Counted from the first letter of the stretch, positions 23,854 to 34,680 are shown. The stretch is 64,000 nucleotides of DNA from Plantago ovata (GCA_028274465.1 CM051456.1:68744753-68808752), one strand, 5' to 3'. A program made the numbers and translations. The notes: generated by a model from the sequence alone, not told the origin.

Positions 23854-25947
23854 TGATAGTGTATATGTCCTAGAGACAGTATTTATTAAGGGCATACAAC
23901 CCTTATTAAGGGCATATATGTACTATTACACAGGTCAACGTAATATAATATATGTTTGTTTGTTTGACTATTGAGTATCGCTTTCATATTTATATTACAC
24001 CAGACATACAGCATGTCATATCTATATTCATGTCAGTATTGATATCAAACATGTCCCCTCGGATAGATGACCGATCACACAGATAGTGGGAGCTATGTCA
24101 GTTATCATGTATCCCAAACTCTCCCTAGTCGAGGTTCATTTTGGATGTGGGGGTCTGAATGAACCAGGTGAGACTAATATGCGTGGAGGTTATACTTGTT
24201 AGAGCAAGTGTGAGCCGATCCCACGGCCACGGAATGGATTGTTGGACAATCAAGAAACGTTCCCATAAATCCGCATAGTTGTTCGAAGGGTGATTACCGA
24301 ACAATGGAATTACCCATCGGAAACTCCCATCGATGTATACTCTACACCGAAGTATCTATGGGAACCGGAAAGTTGTCGAAGTGATGCCAGTCGTCCTTTG
24401 GACTTACAGGACTTTATCATCACATTTGTTGCCCCATATCCTTGGTGAACCCGTCGATGTCAACTCTGAATAAGCAGTTGACCCAAGACACGATCCAGGA
24501 TTATGGCTACATACAAATGGGGATGATAAGTAATTCTGTGAAGGATTCATCTCTCATGTGTAGCACAGGAGAGCACTGCTCATAGTCGTTCATAGTTGTG
24601 ATTGGTCAAACCGCTGGCCAGTGTATCAATATTATTATGATAGTCGTAATAGATATTGGATTCAACAAGCAACTCACTGAAAACGCCCGTGGATGTATTA
24701 TTGGGATAGACACTTCATCGATCCTAGATGCATTCGAGTCAGTCAGATGAAGGGACGTTACCATCGCCGCGTTGAGCGCAACAGACTTCACAACGAAAGG
24801 GTTTGCTTTGAGAAACCTCTCAAACCTCCTCATGTATTAATATTGCAAATGAAACCGTCTAGGAATTCCATGTTGCCTAGTGTAGCACTTGCTTAATACA
24901 ATGAGGCCCTATGGGTCACACTATGTGGTGATTCAGCTTATCCGAATATCCTTGAAGATGGAATCGCAATTAATTTAGAATCAATTGTGATTGATGAATT
25001 ATAATTGATTTGAAATTAATTATAATTATTTGTGGCTCAATTAATAATTTGGAATTATTAATTGAATTGACTGATTAATTGTATGTTATGTAAATACAAT
25101 TAAAGATTATATTTTAGAAATATAATAGAGGTTTGATTTGAAAGGATATGTTAATTTGGAATTAATATATGCACATGGGCAAAATCTACTTGGAGTTTGA
25201 ATTGCCTTAGAATTATAAGTGGGTCCCGATTTAATCCCCTTGTAGAGCTGCGCGACCAGTAGTAGTATGGGGAGGAGTTCGACTCCTTCCTATATTAGAA
25301 GTCAAGGGATAAGTTAGATTTTCCTGATTGAGTTTTAATTTGATTGAGAATGAATCTAGACTTAAATTGGTTTCCTTGTGCAATAAGAATTAGATTCTTA
25401 TTACTTTATGAAGTCTAATTGATTCTTCTTTAGACTTCTATTGACTACTATATATAGTAGACTATTAGAGAGCTTTTAACATGGTTGATTGCAGATCATT
25501 CTGATTAACCGAATTCTTAGAGAATTATTCTACCAGTTTTCTTAGAGAAAATAAAAGCTCTCCTCCCCTACACCTCTAGCCGCGATGCGCCACCTTCCAA
25601 CCGGAGGAAAATTGCCGCCCCATCTTCTTGGCCACATAAAGAATATCCTAGCATTCTTTCGATAAGCTGTTCATCCGTGGATACCAAGGTTGAGGTTCAA
25701 AGAGATGGAAACTAACTTTTATTGTCTTGCAGATAATCAAAGTATTGCAGATATCTTCGACTTCGACGAAGGAGAAGATTCACCGGACTATTACGAAGAC
25801 TTCATCGATTGACATATCGATTCAATACCTATTCTTGCTTTTGGAGTATTATAAGTCTTCTGATTAATGTGTTTATTATATATGTTATATACATGATCAA
25901 TTAACTTGCATGTTAAGAAAATTTTTGAAATTCCGCTGCGTACCCTT
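23854..25947 (+). repeat. copia 3' LTR (about 2.1 kb)
   Basis: Starts TGATAGTGTATATG after the purine tract. Its end (about 25888-25947) matches the 5' LTR remnant 16628-16690: both share 'catgatcaattaac', 'tgcatgttaagaaa' and 'ttgaaattccgctgcgtacc'. The far right edge meets the AT tail of the neighbouring non-LTR element. Confidence 0.75.
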
Positions 25948-25999
25948 AGTGAAGTATTAATATATATATATTTTTTTAATAATAATCGGGATGTATTAA

Positions 26000-28352
26000 T
26001 CACACAAAATTGGAAGGGAGTCGAGAGACAAGTTGTGCTCCCACCCCTTTCTGAATACAGAAACTAAGTCTCGAAAAAAGAAAAACACCACTCCTAACAT
26101 TATTAGAAAGACTAACACACAAATGCCTGAGGCGAGAAAGAGTAGCTAACGCCTCCTGGTCGAGCTCCCCGAACATAGAGAAAGCAAAAGGGAGGAACGA
26201 GTAGCCATGATCAGCACACTTGGAAGAGTACTTCCTCTTCTTCTTCTGTACGGCGTTCTGCAAAGCCACCCCGGGAGCCCACGAATCCACTCCCCCACCA
26301 GCAAAAGGAGAGGCACCAGTAACATCCAAGCAAGCGTCTTTGCCTTGGGACCAGTTGTACAACAACAGGTCTGCTGGACGTAGGTCCCGTCCATCATCGG
26401 AAAGGAATCCCATATGGACCTCTGTCCGCACAGCGACACCAACCTTAGAGAAGATGTCAGCCAAGGTATCACGCACTAGATTGTGCCGAAACTTCACCCC
26501 CACCTCACTGGAACAATGAACAGCGTGGTCCCCCCACTGGTCCATCCGATGCACATGACAACTCGAGCAAACGGAACCATCAGGGAACAAAGGGACCGCC
26601 ATGCGATAACACAACACAGCACGAAACTGCCGAGGGTTCATCCGCTGCCCCAACCCATCAATAGGGATGGTGTAAAGGTAATCCTGCGCATGAGGGGCAC
26701 GGATACAACTAAGAAGAGCCCTCTGCCGTCGACTCAAACCATAACGTGACGTCAGATGTGCATCAATGACACCAAAATAGCTCTTTGCCAGAGACTTCAT
26801 GAACTGGGGGGCAGGAGAGCTAGAGGTAGCAGAGAGAACATCAACTCCACAAAAGGCCGAGAAACTGTCAAGAGCATACTCGAAGGTAGGACCAGAAGAA
26901 GCAATCCCAGACCTCAACAGAATCCGATCCTGCAACGATCTAGACTGCAAACGAGAGGCGAGAAAAGCATACTGACTGACATCCTCGGCACACAAGACCC
27001 CAAGACCTCCAAGTCTGATGGGAAGTGTGGCCAGCCGCCACTGCCAATCCCCAAAACCAGGCCCTGAACCTGTAACGATCAACTCCAAGGAAGTACGCAA
27101 TGCCTGATCAAACTGAACTAGAGCATCCCCAGAAGACAAAGGAGGGCAGGTCCTCAAAGCATAAGATAATTTCGCAACCCCCGCACAATTGCGAAGAAGA
27201 AGAAGCTCACACTGTGGGTCATCAAGCTTGCGGATAGCCTCCAACAAAGACATGGCCTTGGATACCCGATGCGCAACTAGATCGCGGCAGAATCCAGAAA
27301 CCGCACTAACCGAGCCCCCAAGGAGCTTGACACCCTGAAGCGGACGGGAGATAGAAGCAGGAAAAAGACCAGCCATCCTTCCCCGAGGGTCCTCCACTGG
27401 CCAGAAAAGCTCCGTCTTATCGACGTTCAGATGCAGCCCACGGGCTGGTCCATCTACTCTAATGATATCTAGTGCCTTGGCGACCATAAGAGTATCACCA
27501 ATGATAGTGCCATCGTCAAGATACCAGGCCTGAAGGGAGAGCTCACATGACTGATGAATAACATGTACCAGCGGATGCAGAACTAGAGAAAATAATAAAG
27601 GACCCAAAGGATCCCCCTGCTGAACCCCCTGACAAGACCAAAGGACCGAATCTCCATAGTAAAGCCGAGATGGCCGAGAATAACAGAATTCTACCCACAG
27701 AGAAAGGGCCGGACACCTCAACCGAGTCTCCCGAAGAAGAGCACTCCTGTCCACAAGGTTAAACGCATTCTTGAAATCCACCAGGAGCATAGAGAGCCCG
27801 ACCTCATCCCCCCTCGCCTCCACGAACCTGTTAACAGAATGAAGAACGGCCTCACAACCACCCGAGACCCCAACACCAAACTGAAAATCCTGCAAATACA
27901 TAGTCATCGAGGTCCCAACAGAAGAAGAGGCAACCTTAGAGACCAACCTCCTCCAAATAGTACCAACAACAATGGGTCGAATACCCCCTCCTGGCTTAAC
28001 AAGAGGAGTTAAAGGGGCACTTGCTATAAACTCCCCAAGCGGGCGAGGACACTTGCCCGAAAGAAAAAGGTTGACAACCCCAGTGATTGAAGCTAACAAA
28101 CCATCAGAAACCGCAGTAGCAGCGCCCCCCAAAACATCCAACAAATGTTGAGCTCTGAGACCGTCGCGACCACAAGAGGTACCTTTGGGGAAGCTCCGAA
28201 TCCTATTCAGCACAAGGTCTTTCTGTACCGACAAAGCATCATCCTCAGACAAAAAAGAAGACAAAACCGGAGGAGGAGCAAAAGGGTGCTTGGATTCCAA
28301 CTCAGCCAAGGTGTCGGGGGTACTAGGTGCAACACCAGATGAGGTGAGGACC
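26000..28352 (-). mobile_element. non-LTR retroelement, 5'-truncated, RT plus C-terminal nuclease-like domain
   Basis: An unbroken minus-strand frame of at least 769 codons, with no ATG at its head, continues upstream to the ATT microsatellite at 28353; the element is therefore 5'-truncated. RT motifs in order: GIRPIVVGTIWRRLVSK, LLVDFKNAFN, GVQQGDPLGPLLF and the catalytic AWYLDDG. Near the C-terminus is a zinc-knuckle-like CSSCHVHRMDQWGDHAVHC. After it, DLRPADLLLYNW...ACLDVTG is compatible with a PD-(D/E)XK (restriction-like) nuclease of the R2/NeSL type. No APE domain is seen. The lower end has an A/T-rich tail (about 25955-25990). The intact frame suggests recent insertion. Confidence 0.7.
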
Positions 28353-28438
<86 letters not shown>

Positions 28439-28452
28439 ATTATTATTATTTT
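28353..28452. repeat. (ATT)n microsatellite, about 100 bp
   Basis: A TTA repeat with one variant unit near 28436. It borders the 5'-truncated end of the non-LTR element. Confidence 0.95.
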
Positions 28453-28920
28453 TCTTTGAGTTTCGTAATAATCGAATTAATAGAAATTATCTTAAAAATC
28501 GAATTATTATTATTTAGAACTGTTGTATTAAAATGTTAATTAAATTCGGGGCAAAATACATTCTGAAATTAAAAATATATAAGTTTTAAATTAAAATGAC
28601 GCATTAAAATGTTAATTAATATATAGGCATAATACTGTAAGTAGTCTAATTAAAACAAAACATTTTTATGAATATGCATAATAAAGATAAATACATGCAT
28701 AGATCATTAATGTTCTGTTTTATGCGAAAATAAATAAATTATAATCATTAAATTTTATTTAAATTCGACCAAATATTGATGAAACATCAGGTCTTTTGAT
28801 ATTCAAGAGACACAACACTTGGATTAAATCTGTAAAGGAGTGCATCTCTTTAAATTAATGTTTGCAAATGAAAAGTCACAACTATTGAAGAAGGTGCCTC
28901 TTCAAATTTCATCTCTTTCC
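28453..28920. other. AT-rich intergenic, no gene seen
   Basis: Very AT-rich. No sustained frame and nothing recognised. Confidence 0.45.
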
Positions 28921-28925
28921 TCCAT

Positions 28926-28934
28926 CTATAAATA
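28926..28934 (+). promoter_or_regulatory. TATA box of the small gene at 29131
   Basis: ctataaata, about 200 bp before the ATG. A start site near 28957 would be expected. Confidence 0.5.
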
Positions 28935-29130
28935 AGATACTACACAAAAACGTTTTTCATCATAGAAGAACACTAAATTCTGAAATAAAATCAGAGCAGA
29001 AGGAAATACTAACCAAAAGAATCGAAAGATAGCGCAAGTTCAGGCAGAAACCATTCTCATCGTTGGCAACAATGAAATTAGTCACCACAGAGGTCTGACA
29101 TGCTGCAAAATTATAAACATCAAGAGTCAA

Positions 29131-29607
29131 ATGAAGATGAAGATCAAGTTTGTATGCGAGGAAGACGGGACAATAACATGTTTGATGAAACAGAAGAACA
29201 TCCATCTCCATCAAAAGGAAGAGACAAAAATGATGTGGATAAATGCTGCACAACCAATTGATGAGCCATCTATTGATTTCACATCCTACATGAAAGAGAA
29301 GATCATGGAGAATAATCACAACGTGTTCATCCTATCCTCAATTGGTTCTGGATATGATCCTGGAATGATGAAAAATCACATTGAATCAATTGGTGGTACA
29401 ACCATTTTCATAACACCATTGGGAATGAACCTGGTGGCTTTTGCGTCGCAAACATCACGTGGTGCACTAAATTACACAGGAAACTCCGTTGAGGCTGGTG
29501 GCTTTCGATTCCCTTATGATCATACAGACTTAATCATGATCATAAGCCTTGACCCCAATAATTCTCATTGTTCTTCTTTGATTGATATGGTTATAGATAT
29601 GATGTAA
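29131..29607 (+). CDS. unknown 158-residue protein (single exon)
   Basis: An open frame from ATG 29131 to TAA 29607, with a TATA box at 28926 and an AATAAA at 29618-29623, so it has all the outward marks of a small gene. The protein starts with a Lys/Met-rich head, then NNHNVFILSSIGSGYDPGMM, GGTTIFITPLGMNLVAFAS and GGFRFPYDHTDLIMIISLDP. I do not recognise it. The alternation of beta-like hydrophobic stretches with a Gly-Gly turn near the end is loosely like the PPC/DUF296 fold of AT-hook proteins, but there is no AT-hook and the similarity is too weak to use. It has no signal peptide or membrane span. The start is the first ATG that opens the frame. Confidence 0.5.
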   Translation: MKMKIKFVCEEDGTITCLMKQKNIHLHQKEETKMMWINAAQPIDEPSIDFTSYMKEKIMENNHNVFILSSIGSGYDPGMMKNHIESIGGTTIFITPLGMNLVAFASQTSRGALNYTGNSVEAGGFRFPYDHTDLIMIISLDPNNSHCSSLIDMVIDMM

Positions 29608-29759
29608 TATCAATATGAATAAAGTTATTTCAAAACTTTTATCTTTTGGGTTCTACAAATACTTTTATCGAAAATGCAATTACCTGATGATTAATTTATT
29701 TGTGTTTTTTTCGAATAATATTTGTTTTTAATTGTCCGAAAGAAAAAAAAGAATCGCAA

Positions 29760-29836
29760 AAGTTGTGGCCTTTGGGAATTGAACCCGGGTGGCATATATC
29801 ATGAACATCGCCACATTCCACTCGGCCACAGCTTTT
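29760..29836 (-). ncRNA. tRNA-like pol III unit, copy 1
   Basis: On the minus strand: A box TGGCCGAGTGG, B box GGTTCAATTCC about 32 nt later, and T runs just downstream (complement of the A-rich tract 29741-29755). The ends pair (AAGCTGTGGCC with GGCCACAACTT). It does not fold as a standard cloverleaf, since the end stem is out of register. Confidence 0.5.
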
Positions 29837-30073
29837 CAAGCGTTTGTTATTGACAACATCAAGTATTGGTTTTTGATTTAATATTTTATGCTTTTAATTT
29901 TATTTATTAATAATTAAGTTTTTTTTCCGTAACAATTACTCTAGATTATTAATTATTAAATCGGTGATTAATCGAATAAATTATTTAAAAAAAAGCTGTG
30001 GCGTAACAATTACTCTAGGTTTTAATTATTAAATCAGTGATTAATCGAATAAATTATTTAATTAAAAAAAAAA

Positions 30074-30149
30074 GGCTGTGGCCAGAGGGAATTGAACCCG
30101 GGTGGCATGTATCATGAACATCACCACATTCCACTCGGCCACAGCTTTT
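30074..30149 (-). ncRNA. tRNA-like pol III unit, copy 2
   Basis: Same A and B boxes as copy 1. The end stem GCTGTGGCC/GGCCACAGC is perfect. A T11 terminator lies directly downstream (complement of 30063-30073). The middle stem ATGT/ACAT closes a 7-nt loop TCATGAT, which lacks the usual U33. Confidence 0.5.
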
Positions 30150-30310
30150 CATTATTTCATTATTGATAATATAAAAGTATTGGTGCTTAATTTAATATTT
30201 TATGCTTTTAATTTGATTTATTAACAATTAAGTTTTTTTCGTAACAATTACTCTAGAATATTAATTATTAAATCAGTGATTAATCGAATAAATCATTTAA
30301 TTAAAAAAAA

Positions 30311-30386
30311 AGTTGTGGCCAGAGGGAATTGAACCCGGGTGGCATATATCATGAACGTCACCACATTTCACTCGACCACAGCTTTT
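30311..30386 (-). ncRNA. tRNA-like pol III unit, copy 3
   Basis: Starts 237 bp after copy 2. The B box is intact. The A box differs by one base (TGGTCGAGTGA region). An oligo-T terminator lies downstream (complement of 30303-30311). Confidence 0.45.
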
Positions 30387-30546
30387 CATTCATTCATTAC
30401 TGATAACATCAAGTATTGGTGTTTGATTTAATATTTTGTGCTTTTAATTTGATTTATTAACAATTAATTTTTTTTCGTAACAATTACTCTAGAATATTAA
30501 TTATTAAATCAGTGATTAATCGAATAAATCATATAATAAAAAAAAA

Positions 30547-30623
30547 GGTTGTGGTCAGAGGGAATTGAACCCGAGTGGCATATATCATGAGCATCACCAC
30601 ATTCCACTCGACCACGGCTTTTT
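30547..30623 (-). ncRNA. tRNA-like pol III unit, copy 4
   Basis: Starts 236 bp after copy 3. The B box has one change (ACTCGGGTTC to ACTCGGG-type variant, 'ccgagtgg' on the plus strand). An oligo-T terminator is present. It is the most diverged copy. Confidence 0.4.
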
Positions 30624-30670
30624 AATCATTCATTATTGACAACATCAAATATTGGTATTTGATTTGATAT

Positions 30671-31149
30671 TTCTTTTCGTAACAATTTTCTATAAGTTAT
30701 TTTGATAAGTCTTCAATTTTATTGTCTTTGAAAAATTTCCATGCACGTCTGAATTAGTCACGCCAATTCAAGTGTTGGGGTCAAGAAATTCTTCCAATAT
30801 TCTTCAAAAAAGTCTCGGTTTTGATGATTTAATCTAAATATAGAAAATATATACTACACATTTTGGTTAGTCTTATTCTCCTCCATTCAATTCCATCCAC
30901 GCCCAAGCCTCATCAATGCTTCTATACCACTATATGGAATGTTTATGAACTTGCTTATTTGTGGGGAATAATATCAAATCAAATTGATACGAGACTAAAA
31001 TTAGTGTACTGATTGAGGTTCTTTTTAAAGCCCTAAAAAACCTCTTATATATAGTTAGCAATCGGGATGCTCTTCTTCATTTTAAAATCAGTGCTATATT
31101 TCATTCGACATTTTACAACCGAACCTATATTTTTAAGCGTTCAAGAATT
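30671..31149 (+). promoter_or_regulatory. upstream region of gene A
   Basis: No coding sequence. TATA-like ttatatatag at 31045-31054 lies about 100 bp before the ATG at 31150. Confidence 0.4.
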
Positions 31150-31217
31150 ATGGAGGATCCGGTTGGTTTCGTGGCTTCCAAATCTGTTGAAGAACATATG
31201 AAGATTCATTTGAAGTA

Positions 31218-31888
31218 GGGTAATTTTCATACAGACCCCCTGTTAGTTTCATCAATTACGAATCTTCCCCTGCTAGTTCAACAATAACATATTTTCCCTC
31301 GTTAGTGAAAAACAATTACATCCAGCCCCACGACTTTGACTTTCGGCGAATTAAGGCATGTAAATGACAAATTTGCCCTCATTTAAAATTCAGATTTCAG
31401 AAACACCCAAACACAATCAACTTTCTTTATTGCACATTTGACTCCAAAATTTCTAATTTTACAAAATTAACCTACATATTTTTTTAAAATTTCAACATCA
31501 TCCAATCGGAGATAGCTCCGATCGGAGCTATTTACAGCTCTGATTGGGGCTGAAAACAGCCCCAATCGGAGCTGATTTACATCTCCGGTCGACGGAGCTG
31601 TGTGGGGACAACTCCGGTACCGGAAAAATTCCGGTATCGGAGTTTAGAGATTGAAGAAGAAGATGATTAATGAAAAAAAAATAGGAAAAAGGAAAAGAAA
31701 ATATTGAAAAATGAAAAAGGAAAAGATAAATGAAAAAAGAAAAATATTGGTAAGGGCATGTTTGAGGAGATAAGATTTGTAAGTTGGTCAACATTTTTGG
31801 ATAAAATGGGGCTAGATGTAATTGTTGAACTAGCATGGGAAGAAACGTAATTAGGTGCAGCAGTGGGGGTAGTTTTTAGAAAATTTCC
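31218..31888. mobile_element. Mutator-type MITE, copy 3, in exon 1 of gene A
   Basis: 671 bp with ends GGGTAATTTTC and the complement of gaaaatttcc, flanked by the perfect 9-bp repeat tttgaagta (31209-31217 and 31889-31897). Internal palindromes of the CTCCGAT type lie at 31503-31590, followed by a hairpin CCGGTACCGG...CCGGTATCGG and a purine-rich tract. Confidence 0.8.
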
Positions 31889-32093
31889 TTTGAAGTATTT
31901 GTTGTTAATTGTGTTGGGTGGCTGGATCGACAGTATTTCGATCACTATGGGGTGAGATTCATAGTATAATGAATTGTTTTATTCGTTAGCACTGATTTTA
32001 ACGGTATGTGGTAATACTAATTAATCATTTCTTATTTTACGTAGCATGGCATCTTTTGGGCGTTTGTTCAATCATGGTGGCTTCTATGTGAGG

Positions 32094-32793
32094 TGTAATG
32101 CCCCGCATCCCACATCGCTTAAGAGTGATTGGAATAAATGGTATATGTTAGACCACCACTCTCACATGGTATGAGGCCTTTTGGGTGATTCCAAAAGCAA
32201 ATCCGTGCGGGCTCAGGCCCAAAGCGGACAATATCATACTGTGGAGACGTGTGTGGGTCCGTCCAGGAGTAACCACGCCGGCCGGATTGGTCGGGTCGTT
32301 ACAAGTGGTATCAGAGTGGGACTATCCGGAACTGCAGGAGCTAAGTGCCATACGGGGCAAAGTGCTACACTGTATGGGCGGTGGGAGCCACCTCTTGATT
32401 CCGTAGGGGCCACCTCTAGAGTCCTGCACAGATGGTTGGTCCCAGGACAGCGCGCAACGAGGACGTTGCGCAATTTCAGAGGGGGTGATTGTAACGCCCC
32501 AGATTTCAGAAGTTTAAAAGGGTTGAGAATGCTACTCATACCAACAAGGCGCACCTTTCTTTTCGGGAATCCACCTAGAAGAACTTCAGAGTTAAGCGTG
32601 CTTGCTCTGGAGCAATTCTAGGATGGGTGACCCACTGGGAAGTTCCTGGTGCGCGCACGAGTGAGGACAAAGTGCGCGGATTAGAACCTGTGTTGGTCTG
32701 TGGGGCCAGCATATCACCCCGGAGAGCGACCATGAGTAACCTCACCGGCCCGTTGTGACGGGTCTCGGCCCATTAATGGGCCGGGTCGTTACA
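32094..32793 (+). mobile_element. mosaic TRIM with two different LTRs (3' one Cassandra-type)
   Basis: The left LTR 32094-32303 (210 bp, TGTAATGCCCC...GTTACA) belongs to the family of the TRIM at 2288-2840. A primer-binding site (tggtatcagag) follows at about 32306. The inner part runs to a purine tract at 32478-32486. The right LTR 32490-32793 (304 bp, TGTAACGCCCC...GTTACA) is a different sequence containing a 5S rRNA-like segment, the mark of Cassandra. One 5-bp repeat, tgagg (32089-32093 and 32794-32798), flanks the whole, so it inserted as a unit. Confidence 0.75.
32525..32660 (+). repeat. 5S rRNA-like segment in the Cassandra-type LTR
   Basis: Contains GTTAAGCGTGCTTG and CTAGGATGGGTGACC, the plant 5S internal-control region and its downstream part, then ACTGGGAAGTTCCTGGTG. 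Divergence at the 5' part rules out a working 5S gene. Confidence 0.8.
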
Positions 32794-33353
32794 TGAGGTT
32801 TGATCTTGCATCCGTCCGGAATGAAGAACTAGCAACTCCAAATTTCTACTACATGATGTTAATCGTAAGTGACATTTTTTTGTTCATACCACTGTTTTAA
32901 ATATTTATTTTCTAAACGTGTTTGCTAATATTATTTGATTTTATATTGTAGATGGATGTGTTCCAGTATGAGATCTTCCATAGGGTCGAAGAGTTGTTGC
33001 GAATTCTAACCGAAGCATCACATCCAATGGTCAAATATTTATCATGCATAGTTAAAATGTTGAATGGTGATGAACATCGACAACATGGATTACGTCTCTT
33101 CAAAGAGATTGCAACAATGCCAAGAGGGTTGTCCCGTTTGAAGAATTATAGAAATTTTTTATTAGGCCAGCTTCGCGATTTAAATCGTGGTATCTTTGCT
33201 TTGGATTTCAATATTTCAAAATTTTGCAACGATGATCATATCCTGGGGATGGATGATATAGATGACGGCTTGTGTTTTATTTGTTTGGCAGACCAGGAAG
33301 TATTATGCTATATTCGTGCTTATGAATTTTATACGGCTATAGATGAGATTTAA

Positions 33354-33840
33354 TTCATTGAATCGTTGTATAATTAAAAAATTTAATTTTTTCGGCGGTT
33401 AATGTCATTTGCAATATAACTCATTTTTGCTTATATCAATTATCTACGATTACTACAGTTTCTTTTTCTTTTTCTTTTTTCTTTTTTTTTTCGTTTTTTG
33501 TATTTTTATTTTTTTACCTTTATAAAACAGATTCGATATTATAATATTGACATAATAATTTTTATTTCCACTTGATGGTATACTATTAAATGTAGAATAT
33601 CTATTTCGTTGAGTAATTGATCTCATTGTTCTATATCTTTGGTATGTATTTAATAATACCAAAGTTTTGATAATTCAGCAAATCGTTTAGTCAACACATT
33701 AATTGTTTAAATTAGGAGTTAAATACAATTACATAACCTCCAAAGATACATACATTTGGAATAAATATTGTATTGCATAATCATTACCTAATATACTCTA
33801 TACATTACATTATAAATAGTCTTTGCTACTATCATAGTTT
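33354..33840. other. intergenic A-B, T-rich tract; TATA box of gene B
   Basis: A polypyrimidine run lies at 33460-33500. A TATA-like tataaata at 33811-33818 stands only about 23 bp before the first ATG of gene B, so the true start may lie downstream. No other gene. Confidence 0.4.
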
Positions 33841-34680
33841 ATGTCCACGAATTTAAGAGCAATATATATTGAAACCGACGTTCAGATGGATGTTGACATC
33901 TCAAAGTCCAAGAACAGGATCTGCAGGGCCATCGTTCATGTTCGTAAGCGCAAAGAAATCATCCGTAAACAACATAGTCGGCTATAATCTATTCCAACGG
34001 ATTTGATTAGAAAAATCATTCAACGTTTTGCTGTGGACTCATCAGAATCGATTGTTGTACTTTAGTTAACGTGAGAATTTATTACATTCAACAAGCTATT
34101 GTGAATTGTCTGATTTCCATATAATTTTATCTACAGTTGCAAACGTCTGAATAAACTATCATCTGAGTCCTTCGTTTACCGCTATATGAAGTTCGAGTTA
34201 TTTCATTCAAAGAGTGTTTCATCATCCGAATTACTTCTCCATGCCAAGTGTCTTCAACATGGTAACCCAGACTTACTATACAGATACGCCTTGGTAAGTC
34301 GAACTTACTAATTCTTCATCATAAACATTTTTTTCTTACATCCTTACTAACACAAATTTCTACAAATATTGATGCAGATAGATTACTTCTTCTATAAAAT
34401 ATATGAAACTGCCCAACAGTTCCTTCAACTGGCAATGTTAGTTGGTCATGTGGAATCAGCGTATTTGAGTTGTGTGTTCAAGATGTGGCACATGCATGAT
34501 CCACAAGTTAGGGAAGACGGTATATCAATAATGCGTGCATATGAAGGCACATGTAGTGGACGGAAATATATAACCGAATGTCGCAAAAAACTGAATGAAA
34601 TTCTAGGAGCCATGGAGGTTAGAATATTGTGGTTCATACATGTTTCAATGTGTTGTATCCATACACCGAGTGGAAGTTGA
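33841..34680 (+). pseudogene. gene B: At1g67623-like F-box/Sel1-type gene, probably dead
   Basis: Exons about 33841-34070, 34137-34293 and 34378-34680 with GT-AG borders. Exon 1 holds an F-box-like IPTDLIRKIIQRFAVDSSES. Exon 2 reads CKRLNKLSSESFVYRYMKFE, ending HGNPDLLYRYAL. Exon 3 reads YETAQQFLQLAMLVGHVESA and then ECRKKLNEILG. The order F-box, 'GNP..LYR' and a Sel1-like pair is that of At1g67623-type proteins, and the intron before exon 3 is at the same place as in gene A. Exon 1 as read carries two in-frame stops (in the HSRL/SIPTD region and just before the donor), so it is a pseudogene unless a different start or splice is used. Exons 2-3 remain open. Confidence 0.6.

Larger units (their letters stand above)
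29740..30670 (-). repeat. tandem array with period about 236 bp carrying the tRNA-like units
   Basis: The spacer is repeated too: 'gtaacaattactctaga', 'attattaaatcagtgatt' and 'aatcgaataaat' recur before each unit. Copies 2-4 are spaced 237 and 236 bp. Between copies 1 and 2 an extra 74-bp spacer copy includes a stub of the unit (about 29993-30003). Confidence 0.8.
31150..33353 (+). pseudogene. gene A: At1g67623-like F-box/Sel1-type protein, interrupted by two mobile elements
   Basis: Exon 1 runs 31150-31951 and holds a MITE (31218-31888). Exon 2 runs 32045-32864 and holds a TRIM (32094-32793). Exon 3 is 32952-33353. Outside the insertions the host exons stay in one frame and the junctions are GT-AG. 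Host text begins MEDPVGFVASKSVEEHMK; exon 2 reads MASFGRLFNHGGFYV and then FDLASVRNEELATPNFYYMM; exon 3 reads EELLRILTEASHPMVKYLSC and GLRLFKEI, the Sel1-like 'A..GH..A.Y' pattern of At1g67623-type F-box proteins. Exon 3 adds a tail with CFICLADQEVLCYI. These proteins are presumed SCF ubiquitin-ligase adaptors; no clear F-box is left here. With both insertions the gene should be dead, though exon 3 could still be transcribed. Confidence 0.6.

Noticed and set aside
28185-28517. Poly-Leu frame
   Set aside because: It is a translation of the ATT microsatellite and its flank.
30074-30149. A standard tRNA gene (His-like ATG in the loop)
   Set aside because: The acceptor-type stem is out of register with the A and B boxes, the T stem is only about 3 bp and U33 is missing. 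Called tRNA-like only.
32525-32660. A working 5S rRNA gene
   Set aside because: The 5' half is diverged and the segment lies inside an LTR with TGTAA...TTACA ends, as in Cassandra TRIMs.
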